NCBI RefSeq assembly: GCF_030651915.1
Contig: NZ_JAUSBV010000002.1
Coordinates: forward strand, 510,414-574,413
From: Parvibaculum sp.
GTDB lineage: Bacteria; Pseudomonadota; Alphaproteobacteria; Parvibaculales; Parvibaculaceae
Length of the DNA: 64,000 nt
Reading direction: 5' to 3'
The translations under genes were made by a program, and so were the position numbers. Positions within the stretch are counted from its first letter, which is position 1; every line of letters starts with the position of its first letter. The notes beneath the pieces were generated by a model, which had not been told where the DNA came from, did not search any database, and was given only the letters and a program-made list of their open reading frames with translations. Positions 37,316 through 45,414 of the stretch are shown here, piece after piece.

Positions 37316-38338
37316 TCAGCGGCCCGGCCGGTAGATTTCGTCGAAGACGCCGCCATCGCCGAAATGTTCGCGCTGCGCCTTCGCCCAGCCGCCGAACTTG
37401 TCGTCGATGGTGAAGAGCCTGACGTCGGCAAAGCGCGCGGCGTCTTCCTTCGCGGCATGTTGTGCGTCGCGTGGCCGGTAGTAGTGCTTTGCCGCGAGAC
37501 GCTGGCCTTCGGGCGAATAGAGATAGTTGAGATAGGCTTCGGCGACCTTCCGCGTGCCCTTGCGGTCGGCGTTCCTGTCGACGAGAGCGACCGGCGGTTC
37601 GGCGAGGATCGAGATCGACGGCATGACGATTTCGAACTGGCCGGGGAATTCGGCCCGGGCGAGGAAAGCTTCGTTCTCCCAGGAGATGAAGGCATCGCCG
37701 ATGCCGCGCTGCACGAAGGTGGTCAGCGCGCCGCGGGCGCCGGTGTCGAGTACCGGTACGTTCCTGTAGATGGCGCCGACGAATGCGCGCGCCCTGGCGT
37801 CGTCATTGTCGAACCTGTCGAGGGCATAGGCATAGGCCGCCAGATAATTCCAGCGCGCGCCGCCCGAGGTTTTCGGGTTCGGCGTGATGACGGCGACGCC
37901 CGGCTGGGCGAGATCGTCCCAGTCCTTGATGTTCTTCGGATTGCCCTTGCGCACCAGCAGCACGATGGTCGAGGTGTAGGGCGAGGCATTGTCGGGCAGG
38001 CGGGCCTGCCAGTCCGCCGGCAGCAGGCCGGCCTTTGCGATCTCGTCGATGTCGCCGGCCAGCGCCAGCGTCACCACGTCGGCCCGCAATCCGTCGATCA
38101 CGGCGCGGGCCTGCTTGCCCGAGCCGCCATGCGATTGCTCGAAATTGACCGTCTCGCCGGTCTCCTTCTTCCAGTGCGCGGCGAAGGCGGCGTTGTAGTC
38201 CCTGTAGAACTCGCGTGTCGGGTCGTAGGAGACGTTGAGAATGGTGGTGTCGGCGCGCACTTCGAAGGTCAGGCCGAGCAGCAGCAGCGAGGCCCCGAGC
38301 AATATGGCCGAACGGCGCGTCAGGGATGCGAATGTCAT
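37316..38338 (-). CDS. sbp: sulfate-binding periplasmic protein
   Basis: A 340-aa solute-binding protein with a signal peptide (about 1-29). Sulfate-site motifs are SYDPTREFY near residue 38, [12 protein letters not shown] near 64-75 and [13 protein letters not shown]. The ATG at 38338 is chosen over ATG 38350 because GGAG lies 7 nt upstream of it. First gene of the sulfate uptake operon. The 60-bp region between it and the rrf2 gene contains TAGTGTTA (38376-38383), the reverse complement of a motif found again in the palindromic spacer upstream of rrf2. Confidence 0.93.
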   Translation of the reverse strand: MTFASLTRRSAILLGASLLLLGLTFEVRADTTILNVSYDPTREFYRDYNAAFAAHWKKETGETVNFEQSHGGSGKQARAVIDGLRADVVTLALAGDIDEIAKAGLLPADWQARLPDNASPYTSTIVLLVRKGNPKNIKDWDDLAQPGVAVITPNPKTSGGARWNYLAAYAYALDRFDNDDARARAFVGAIYRNVPVLDTGARGALTTFVQRGIGDAFISWENEAFLARAEFPGQFEIVMPSISILAEPPVALVDRNADRKGTRKVAEAYLNYLYSPEGQRLAAKHYYRPRDAQHAAKEDAARFADVRLFTIDDKFGGWAKAQREHFGDGGVFDEIYRPGR

Positions 38339-38397
38339 GATCGTCTCCATTTCACTTTTAAGTCGATCAAATTAGTAGTGTTACTGGGCAAAAAATT

Positions 38398-38844
38398 TTA
38401 TGCCCTGATGGCGGCCCGCGCCTGACGGCCCGTGTCGCCGATCGCATCGGCCAGCGTCGTCCCGTCCAGGATCGATGCCGCCGCATCCCGCACTTCCCGC
38501 ATCGTCCGGCGGACGGCGCAGGCCTTCTCGTCCCGGCAATCGGCGCAGCGCCGGTAGCCGGTCAGGCTCGCACAGGGAATGGGCGCCAATGGCCCATCCA
38601 TGATGCGGATCACCTGACCGAAGGTGATCGCGTCGGCCGGCTTTGCCAGGGCATAGCCGCCCAGCTTGCCGCGCTGGCTGCGCACCAGCCCGTGCTTCCT
38701 GAGATCGAGCAGGATCAGCTCGAGGAACTTCCGGGGGATGTTCTGCCGTTCGGCGATATCGCCGGCCTGCAGCAAGCCCCCGTCATTCTGACCCGCCAGT
38801 GCGATCATGGCTTTCAACGCGTATTTGGCTTTTTGCGATAACAT
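38398..38844 (-). CDS. Rrf2-family transcriptional regulator
   Basis: A 148-aa winged-helix regulator with the Rrf2 DNA-binding domain (KYALKAMIAL; IPRKFLELILLDLRKHGLV; GKLGGYALAKP). Four Cys residues, C91, C100, C103 and C109, occupy the IscR/NsrR cluster region, so an Fe-S cluster or thiol sensing is plausible. It is encoded directly upstream of the sulfate uptake operon in the same direction. By analogy with CymR/IscR-type regulators it may control sulfur assimilation; this is inference from position. Confidence 0.9.
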   Translation of the reverse strand: MLSQKAKYALKAMIALAGQNDGGLLQAGDIAERQNIPRKFLELILLDLRKHGLVRSQRGKLGGYALAKPADAITFGQVIRIMDGPLAPIPCASLTGYRRCADCRDEKACAVRRTMREVRDAAASILDGTTLADAIGDTGRQARAAIRA

Positions 38845-38888
38845 TTGTCTATCTGATGAGTAGGGTATGAATGGGTCTCGCCGCCGTC

Positions 38889-38950
38889 AACACATATTTT
38901 CACAACGGATATGAAAATATGCAAATAATAACACTATAAATATGTGTTAT
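38889..38950. promoter_or_regulatory. nested palindromes upstream of rrf2
   Basis: An AT-rich block within a GC-rich genome containing three inverted repeats: AACACATATTT (38889-38899) with AAATATGTGTT (38938-38948); ATATTTTCA (38894-38902) with TGAAAATAT (38912-38920); and ATAACAC (38928-38934) with GTGTTAT (38944-38950). It lies 45-106 nt upstream of the rrf2 start and likely holds its promoter and operator(s). The rest of the 340-bp gap 38845-39184 contains only the trkH remnant. Confidence 0.6.
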
Positions 38951-39035
38951 CGTCACCGGACGAATCCGGCCGACGATCCGATTAAGCCGGATTCGCGGCG
39001 CGATAGGAAGGGCGGGGGGCGTCGCCCAACATGTC

Positions 39036-39104
39036 GTGCTGTGCGGCCGCCTCGAACTGCTGACCGTGCTGGTGATGTTCTCGAAGGACTACTGGCGGGA
39101 GTGA
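39036..39104 (+). pseudogene. 3' remnant of a second trkH
   Basis: Reads V-L-C-G-R-L-E-L-L-T-V-L-V-M-F-S-K-D-Y-W and then R-E-stop. This matches the last 22 codons of trkH (28732-28797), differing by the first few residues and by several silent changes (for example GTC/GTG and GAT/GAC). There is no upstream coding continuation. A decayed paralog or a copied fragment; the similarity ends just after the stop (TGAGG). Confidence 0.8.
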
Positions 39105-39184
39105 GGAAAAAGGCACTGTTGCAGACATTTCCGAAGACACTTTTGTGTAGCTGTCCGTAAATATGCCTGTGCTAGCCTGATCTC

Positions 39185-39595
39185 ATGAAACGAAGCCTCG
39201 GCCGCCCTCGAAGCAGGTGTGTCGCCCGCCGCCGTCACTGGCTCGCGGCGCTGCTGGCGTTCGCCGTGCTGCTGACGGGCGTTGCGGTGCCGATGACCGG
39301 TCTCGATATGATGATGTCGGCACACACGATAGCCGACGGGCGCGCCCCGCTGCCTGCGGCGGATGCCATGGCCGGGATGGCAGGGCCGTGCTGCGACGAT
39401 TGCGATCATGCCGACACGGCAACCTGCGACAGCTCGGCCTTCTGCATGACCGCCTGCGGCAAGCTGCCGCTTCAACTCGCCGCTGCTTCCGGATTTGTCC
39501 CGGCCAGGCACGCAATCAAGGCGGTTCGCGAGCCGGATATTGGCCGGGCCGACCTTTCTCCCGCTCCGTTGCAACGGCCTCCCAAAGCGGTGTGA
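39185..39595 (+). CDS. small Cys-rich exported protein upstream of cusBA
   Basis: A 136-aa protein, not recognised as a named family. A basic start and one hydrophobic segment (about 18-37) look like an uncleaved anchor or signal peptide. A Cys/Asp/His cluster follows (GPCCDDCDHADTATC and two more Cys, about residues 68-91), then a Pro-rich tail. Position 62 nt before the cusB start and the cluster suggest periplasmic metal binding or sensing; that is inference. Confidence 0.65.
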   Translation: MKRSLGRPRSRCVARRRHWLAALLAFAVLLTGVAVPMTGLDMMMSAHTIADGRAPLPAADAMAGMAGPCCDDCDHADTATCDSSAFCMTACGKLPLQLAAASGFVPARHAIKAVREPDIGRADLSPAPLQRPPKAV

Positions 39596-39657
39596 CGCGC
39601 CGGCGCGCGGCCCTTCCGGTTGCGCGTCAATCGTCACATCAACTTCAGGAGGGTCTT

Positions 39658-41214
39658 ATGGTTCGCTTACCCAAAGCGTCCGCGATTGCCGTGCTTGTGG
39701 CGGTCGCGGCGGCGGCCGGCATATGGAGCGTCGCCGGCGCGCAGTCTCAAGCTTATAAATTCGAGGCCGTGTCGGATGAAATATCTGTCGGCGAGGGCGT
39801 TCGGATCGAGGTCCGGTTGCTTGACCCGAGCGGCAAGCCCGTGCCGGCCGGAGTTATCGACATCGTCTCGACGCGGCTCGATATGGGTCCCGACGGCATG
39901 GCGATGATGGATACGCCGCTCACGCCGGTACCCGTCGACAGTGCGGATGTCATGGCCTTCGAGACGAAGATCGTGATGGCCGGCCGATGGGCGCTCACCA
40001 TCGAAGTGGAAGTCGACGGCGTTCCGGCGCCCGTCAAGGGCGTCGTCATCTACACGGCCGTTGAGAAAAAAGCCGATGCAACCCCTGCCGCGTCAGCGGC
40101 AGGGGACCGAAAGATACGCTATTACCGCAACCCGATGGGCCTGCCCGACATATCGCCGGTGCCGAAGAAGGACTCGATGGGAATGGACTACATTCCCGTT
40201 TACGAGGACGAACTGGCGGGCACCGCCGGAACCGTCCGCGTCAGTGTCGAAAAGATGCAGCGCGCCGGCGTCAGGACCGTGGCGGTCGAGCGTCGCGATC
40301 TCGTCCACTCGATCCGGGGGGCCGGCACCGTGATGGCGGACGAGGCCCGCGTCGCGCTGGTGACGGCGCGCTTCGACGGCTTCGTCGAACGTCTCGATGT
40401 CCGCACGACCGGCGGTACGGTGACGGCCGGCGAGCCACTTCTGAGGGCCTGGATCGAAAGCGACGAATTGCTGCGCAAGCAGGCCGACTATCTCTCGGCG
40501 CTGTCGCGCGGCGGCCGCGACGTTGAGCGCGCGGCGCAAAACCTCCGCCTCTTCGGCATTTCCGACGCCACCATCGCCGAAATGGCGCGCACGCGCGTGC
40601 CGGCGCGGGTGGTGACCTTCGAGGCACCGCAGGCCGGCACGATTCTCGACAAGCCCGCGCTTGACGGCATGCGTTTTGCGGCCGGCGATACGCTGTTCCG
40701 GATCGCCGATCTGTCGAGCCTCTGGGTGATGGCCGAAATCGCCGAACAGGACCTCGCGCTTGTCCGGCCCGGCCAGACCGCGCAATTGTCGATGCCGGCG
40801 ATGCCCGGCGAAACGCGCGCGGCGATTGTCGATTTCGTCTATCCCGACATCGACCAGGCAACCCGCTCGGGCCGGGTCCGGCTCGTCGTCCCCAACGCGG
40901 ACGGACGCCTCAAGCTCGGCCATTTCGTGCGCGTCGAGATCGGCGCGCCGGTCGGCGACGGACCGGCGCTTGCGGTCCCGGCCGCTTCCGTTATCGACGA
41001 CGGTGCGCGCCAGATCGTCTTCGTCGCGCGCGGCGACGGGCTTTTCGAACCGCGCGACGTTCGCCTCGGCGCCCGCGCCGGCGCCGATGTCGAGATCAGG
41101 GAGGGCCTTGCCGCCGGCGAGGAGATCGTCACTTCCGGCATCTTCCTGATCGATGCCGAGAGCAATCTCCAGACCGCGCTGTCGGCCTTCACGACGGAGG
41201 CGGCGGCGCCATGA
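39658..41214 (+). CDS. cusB: heavy-metal efflux RND periplasmic adaptor, CusB-like
   Basis: A 518-aa membrane-fusion protein. Signal peptide (about 1-29), an N-terminal FixH/YtkA-like beta domain (about 30-140), a heavy-metal-binding domain (about 155-187: YYRNPMGLPD...KKDSMGMDYIPVY) typical of CusB/CopB adaptors, then barrel-sandwich, lipoyl and beta-barrel domains. An excellent RBS (AGGAGG, 39647-39652) fixes the start; an open frame from 39217 is not used. It overlaps cusA by 4 nt. Confidence 0.9.
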   Translation: MVRLPKASAIAVLVAVAAAAGIWSVAGAQSQAYKFEAVSDEISVGEGVRIEVRLLDPSGKPVPAGVIDIVSTRLDMGPDGMAMMDTPLTPVPVDSADVMAFETKIVMAGRWALTIEVEVDGVPAPVKGVVIYTAVEKKADATPAASAAGDRKIRYYRNPMGLPDISPVPKKDSMGMDYIPVYEDELAGTAGTVRVSVEKMQRAGVRTVAVERRDLVHSIRGAGTVMADEARVALVTARFDGFVERLDVRTTGGTVTAGEPLLRAWIESDELLRKQADYLSALSRGGRDVERAAQNLRLFGISDATIAEMARTRVPARVVTFEAPQAGTILDKPALDGMRFAAGDTLFRIADLSSLWVMAEIAEQDLALVRPGQTAQLSMPAMPGETRAAIVDFVYPDIDQATRSGRVRLVVPNADGRLKLGHFVRVEIGAPVGDGPALAVPAASVIDDGARQIVFVARGDGLFEPRDVRLGARAGADVEIREGLAAGEEIVTSGIFLIDAESNLQTALSAFTTEAAAP

Positions 41215-44200
41215 TCGCGGGCATCATTGGCTGGTCGGCGCGCAACAGCGTTCTGGTGCTGATCGGCACGCTCTTTGCGATTGTCGCCGGCATCTATTCG
41301 ATCGCGCGCATTCCGCTCGACGCGATACCGGACCTGTCGGACACGCAGGTCATCATCGTCACCGACTATCCAGGCCAGGCGCCGCAGGTCGTCGAGGACC
41401 AGGTGACTTTCCCGCTCGCGACCGCGATGCTCAACGTGCCGCGCGCGCGTGTCGTGCGCGGCTTTTCCTTCTTCGGCGTTTCCTTCGTCTATGTCGTCTT
41501 CGAGGACGGCGCCGATCTCTACTGGGCGCGAAGCCGCGTCCTCGAATATCTGAGCGCGGCATCGGAACGCCTGCCCGACGGCGTCACGCCGTCGCTCGGG
41601 CCGGACGCGACCGGCGTCGGCTGGGTCTATCAATATGCGCTGAAATCCTCGGAGCTGAACCTCGCCGAGCTTCGCTCGCTGCAGGACTGGCAGGTCCGTT
41701 TCGCCGTTTCGCGCGCCGAGGGCGTCGCCGAAGTCGCAACGGTGGGCGGCTTCGTCCGGCAATATGCGATCATCGTCGATCCGCTGCTGCTGAAAAGCAC
41801 GGGCCTGACGCTTGCCGATATTGCTGGCGCGGTGCGCGCCAGCAACATGGATGTCGGCGGCCGCACCATCGAGCTTGCCGAAACCGAATTCATGATCCGT
41901 GGCCGCGGCTATCTCGCCGGTATCGAGGATATCGAAAAGATCGTGCTCCGCGCCGAAGGCGGCACGCCGCTCCTGTTGCGCGATGTGGCGCGCGTCGAAC
42001 TCGCGCCCGACGAGCGGCGCGGCATCGCCGAACTCGGCGGCGAGGGGGAGGTGGTTTCCGGCATCGCCCTGCAGCGCCATGGCGCCAATGCGCTCGAGGT
42101 CATCGAAAACGTCAAGCGCGAGCTGGCGGCGGTTGGACCGAGCCTGCCCGGCAACACCGAAATCGTCGAGGTCTATGACCGCTCCGCGCTGATCGGCCGC
42201 GCCATCGACACGCTGGTGCGCACGCTGGTCGAGGAAAGCATCGTCGTGGCGCTGGTCTGTTTCCTCTTTCTCTGGCATGCGCGCAGCGCGCTTGTCGCCA
42301 TCGTCACGCTGCCGGTCGGCATTCTGATGGCGCTGGCCGCGACCCATGTGCTTGGCATTCCCTCCAACATCATGAGCCTCGGCGGCATCGCGATCGCAAT
42401 CGGCGCCATGGTCGATGCGGCGATCGTGATGGTCGAAAACGCCCACAAGCGGCTCGAGCATGCGCCGCCTGGCGCCTCGCGCAGCGCCGTCGTCATCGAG
42501 GCGGCGCAGGAAGTGGGCCCGGCGCTCTTTTTCAGCCTGCTGATCATCACCGTCTCCTTCCTGCCGATTTTCACGCTGGAGGCGCAGGAGGGCCGGCTCT
42601 TCAAGCCGCTGGCCGCGACCAAGACCTTCGCCATGGCGGCCGCCGCCCTTCTGTCGATCACGCTGGTGCCGGTGCTGATGACGATTTTCATTCGTGGCCG
42701 GATCGTGCCGGAGGCCCAGAACCCGCTCAACAAGGCACTGATCTGGCTCTACCGGCCGGTGATCGGGCTGGTGCTGCGGGCCCGGGGCGTCACCATCCTC
42801 GCGGCCGTCCTCGTGCTCGCCGTCACGATGGTGCCGCTCAGCCGCATCGGTTCGGAATTCATGCCGAACCTCAACGAGGGCACGCTCCTCTACATGCCGA
42901 CGACGTTGCCGGGTCTTTCGGTGACCAAGGCGGCCGAACTCCTGCAGACGCAGAACCGGATCATCGCCGGCTTTCCCGAGGTCGCCTCGGTCTGGGGCAA
43001 GGCGGGCCGCGCCGACAGCGCGACCGATCCCGCGCCGCTTGAAATGTTCGAGACCATCATCAACCTGAAGCCCGAAAGCGACTGGCGGCGGGGCATGAAT
43101 CTCGACAAGCTGATTGCCGAGATGGACGCGGCGCTCCAGTTTCCGGGTGTCTCCAATGCCTGGACGATGCCGATCAAGGCGCGCATCGACATGCTCTCGA
43201 CCGGCATCCGCACGCCGGTCGGCGTCAAGATCTTCGGGCCCGACCTCGTCGAACTCGAACGGATCGCCCGCGAGGTCGAAACCGTCCTGCGCGCCGTTCC
43301 CGGCACTTCGTCGGCCTATGCCGAGCGCGTCAATGGCGGCTATTTTCTCGACATCCGGCCCGACCGCGACCGCATCGCCCGGCACGGCCTCTCGATGGAG
43401 ACGGTGCAGGAGACGATTGCGATGGCGCTTGGTGCCAAGGTCCTCACCACCACGGTCGAGGGGCGCGAGCGCTATGATGTGGTGCTGCGCTATCCGCAAT
43501 CCGCACGCGCCGATCCGGATGCGATCGCGCGCGAGGTTTTCGTCACGACGCCCGCGGGCGCCGCGATCCCGCTCGGCGAGATCGCCGATATTACGCGGGC
43601 GCGCGGGCCCACCATGGTGCGCACCGAAAGCGGCCAGCCGGTTGTCTATGTCTTTGTCGATATCCGCGACCGCGATCTCGGCGGCTATGTCGGCGAGGCG
43701 CGGCGCGTCGTCGCCGGCGAAGTCGAGCTGCCGCCCGGCTACACGGTTGCCTGGAGCGGCCAGTTCGAATATCTGGCGCGCGCGCAGCAGCGCCTTTCCG
43801 TCGTCATTCCGGTCACGCTGCTGGTGATTTTCCTGCTCCTCTATCTCAACTTCAAAGGGCTGACCGAAACCTTCATCGTGATGCTGTCGCTGCCCTTTGC
43901 GCTGGTCGGCGGGCTCTGGCTGATGGCGGCGCTCGATTTCAACATGAGCGTCGCGGCCGCCGTCGGCTTCATCGCGCTGGCAGGCGTCGCGGCCGAAACC
44001 GGCGTCGTGATGCTGCTCTATCTCGACCATGCCCTGCGCGACGCGAAGGCGCTGGCCGCGGCCGAGCTCCGCGCCTTCACCCGCGCCGACCTCAACGGCG
44101 CAATCATGGAGGGCGCCGTCGGGCGCGTGCGGCCGAAAATGATGACCGTCATCACCATCATGGCGGGCCTGCTGCCGATCCTCTGGGCCACCGGCACCGG

Positions 44201-44342
44201 CGCCGAGGTGATGCAGCGCATCGCCGTGCCGATGATCGGCGGCATGGTGTCGTCCACCATCCTCACGCTGGTGGTGATCCCGGCGATCTACGCCATCGTC
44301 CACGGCCTGCGGCTGGTGCGGGAGGCGGACGCGACGGGGTGA
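41211..44342 (+). CDS. cusA: heavy-metal efflux RND pump, CusA/CzcA family
   Basis: A 1043-aa inner-membrane proton-driven pump. The HME-RND start (SVLVLIGTLFAIVAGI-like), the TM4 segment GGIAIAIGAMVDAAIVMVENAHK carrying the proton-relay Asp, and the duplicated 12-helix layout are visible. Likely Cu(I)/Ag(I) given the CusB-type adaptor; Zn/Co is possible. No outer-membrane factor (cusC) is encoded nearby, so an outer-membrane channel from elsewhere must complete the tripartite pump. Confidence 0.93.
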   Translation: MIAGIIGWSARNSVLVLIGTLFAIVAGIYSIARIPLDAIPDLSDTQVIIVTDYPGQAPQVVEDQVTFPLATAMLNVPRARVVRGFSFFGVSFVYVVFEDGADLYWARSRVLEYLSAASERLPDGVTPSLGPDATGVGWVYQYALKSSELNLAELRSLQDWQVRFAVSRAEGVAEVATVGGFVRQYAIIVDPLLLKSTGLTLADIAGAVRASNMDVGGRTIELAETEFMIRGRGYLAGIEDIEKIVLRAEGGTPLLLRDVARVELAPDERRGIAELGGEGEVVSGIALQRHGANALEVIENVKRELAAVGPSLPGNTEIVEVYDRSALIGRAIDTLVRTLVEESIVVALVCFLFLWHARSALVAIVTLPVGILMALAATHVLGIPSNIMSLGGIAIAIGAMVDAAIVMVENAHKRLEHAPPGASRSAVVIEAAQEVGPALFFSLLIITVSFLPIFTLEAQEGRLFKPLAATKTFAMAAAALLSITLVPVLMTIFIRGRIVPEAQNPLNKALIWLYRPVIGLVLRARGVTILAAVLVLAVTMVPLSRIGSEFMPNLNEGTLLYMPTTLPGLSVTKAAELLQTQNRIIAGFPEVASVWGKAGRADSATDPAPLEMFETIINLKPESDWRRGMNLDKLIAEMDAALQFPGVSNAWTMPIKARIDMLSTGIRTPVGVKIFGPDLVELERIAREVETVLRAVPGTSSAYAERVNGGYFLDIRPDRDRIARHGLSMETVQETIAMALGAKVLTTTVEGRERYDVVLRYPQSARADPDAIAREVFVTTPAGAAIPLGEIADITRARGPTMVRTESGQPVVYVFVDIRDRDLGGYVGEARRVVAGEVELPPGYTVAWSGQFEYLARAQQRLSVVIPVTLLVIFLLLYLNFKGLTETFIVMLSLPFALVGGLWLMAALDFNMSVAAAVGFIALAGVAAETGVVMLLYLDHALRDAKALAAAELRAFTRADLNGAIMEGAVGRVRPKMMTVITIMAGLLPILWATGTGAEVMQRIAVPMIGGMVSSTILTLVVIPAIYAIVHGLRLVREADATG

Positions 44343-44528
44343 AGGGGGCGGGGCGTAAAACCCCGTTGCGCGAGGGGTCGCAATTTCCAGGCCGCCATCC
44401 CAGATAGCCCGGGTGACATGCCGTTGCGGTCCTCCGGCGCCGTGACGCCGATATTGTCGGCGGCGTCTCCGCCCGCGGAGGAGGAAGCCGCTCGGCTCCC
44501 GCGGCCATCAATGCGAAAGGACGAAACA

Positions 44529-45032
44529 GTGGGCGACCCGACGGAGTTTCTTCTGCGCATGGTGTTGATCGGTGCCGGCGCCACTGTCGTCCTCGGTCTG
44601 TGGACGTTGTTTGCGAAGCGGGTGCTCGGCATGGCCGGTCCCGACTGGGCTATGGTGGGTCGCTGGATCGGGCATCTCCCGCGCGGGCGTTTCCGGCACG
44701 ACAACATGGCTGCGGCGTCGCCCGTTCGCGGCGAGCGTCTTCTCGGCTGGAGCGCGCATTATGCGATCGGCATCGTCTTTGCAGGCTTGCTTCTGATGGT
44801 CTGGGGTCTCGACTGGGCGTATCGGCCGACGCTTCCGCCGGCCCTGATCGTCGGGCTTCTCACGCTCGCCGCGCCGTTCTTCATCCTGCAGCCAGGCATG
44901 GGGGCCGGGATCGCAGCTTCAAAAACGCCGAAGCCGAACATGGCGCGCTTGCGCAGCCTGGTTGCTCACACGGTCTTCGGTATCGGTCTCTATGTCGCGG
45001 CCTTGCTCACGGCAATGCTGATCCGCTTTTGA
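44529..45032 (+). CDS. DUF2938 membrane protein
   Basis: A 167-aa protein with four hydrophobic helices. The segment GPDWAMVGRWIGHLPRGRFRHDN (in shorter form: WAMVGRWIGHLPRG) is typical of DUF2938. The GTG at 44529 is preferred to ATG 44511 since GAAAGGA precedes it at 7 nt; both are possible. It lies downstream of cusA on the same strand. Its end faces the truncated MBL copy and the left repeat of the caspase islet. Function unknown. Confidence 0.8.
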   Translation: MGDPTEFLLRMVLIGAGATVVLGLWTLFAKRVLGMAGPDWAMVGRWIGHLPRGRFRHDNMAAASPVRGERLLGWSAHYAIGIVFAGLLLMVWGLDWAYRPTLPPALIVGLLTLAAPFFILQPGMGAGIAASKTPKPNMARLRSLVAHTVFGIGLYVAALLTAMLIRF

Positions 45033-45037
45033 CCTGA

Positions 45038-45224
45038 GCCCCCCGCGAATGAGAGCCCCTAAAGGCTCTCATCCGCCTCCGCCGGCACCGTCAGCGGAAT
45101 TTTCAGGTAGCGCTTGCCATTGTCTTCGGCCGGCGGCACGTGGCCGGCGCGGATATTGACCTGGATCGAGGGCAAGAGCAGCACGGGCGCTGCCAGCGTC
45201 GCGTCGCGCTTTTCGCGCATGGCG
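45038..45224. repeat. 187-bp direct repeat, left copy
   Basis: Matches 48097-48283 in the same orientation over 187 bp with about 8 mismatches (counted by eye). It contains the small hairpin GAGAGCC/GGCTCTC (45051-45070) and the last 54 codons plus stop of an MBL hydrolase gene on the minus strand. Together with the right copy it brackets the caspase islet. Confidence 0.9.
45059..45224 (-). pseudogene. 3' fragment of the persulfide-dioxygenase-like MBL gene
   Basis: Encodes the last 54 residues (from AMREKRDATLAAP to ADESL) with exactly the same amino acids as residues 243-296 of the intact gene at 48118-49008. All nucleotide differences between the two are therefore silent. There is no N-terminal part; upstream (towards 45414) is unrelated sequence. 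Confidence 0.88.
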
Positions 45225-45414
45225 CCCGGCGGAGATCCCATGTTCGCTTTTCTCACAGCCATCGAACTCATGCCGTCAGGGGACGGAATGCTTCCCGTCC
45301 ACACCGAACAGGGCATCTGGCTCGACGGCGGCGGCGCGGGCTGCTGGCGAAGGAGGGACGAGGAACGCAAAACAAATTTAACGACAGTCTGAACAATCAA
45401 TATCCGACTACTTA
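45225..45414. other. unassigned left-junction sequence of the islet
   Basis: The first about 135 bp are GC-rich and the rest becomes abruptly AT-rich near 45365. A short forward open frame (ATG 45240 to TGA 45392, 50 codons, with GGAG upstream) is possible but resembles nothing known. The composition break probably marks the true edge of the foreign DNA. Confidence 0.4.

Noticed and set aside
40839-44303. 1154-codon minus-strand open frame antisense to cusA
   Set aside because: It is a shadow of a high-GC coding sequence: His/Arg/Asp-rich composition and no domain, while the plus strand encodes a clear RND pump.
45114-45392. 92-codon plus-strand open frame at the left islet junction
   Set aside because: Its first half is antisense to the MBL fragment; only the part from 45240 could be real and it resembles nothing.
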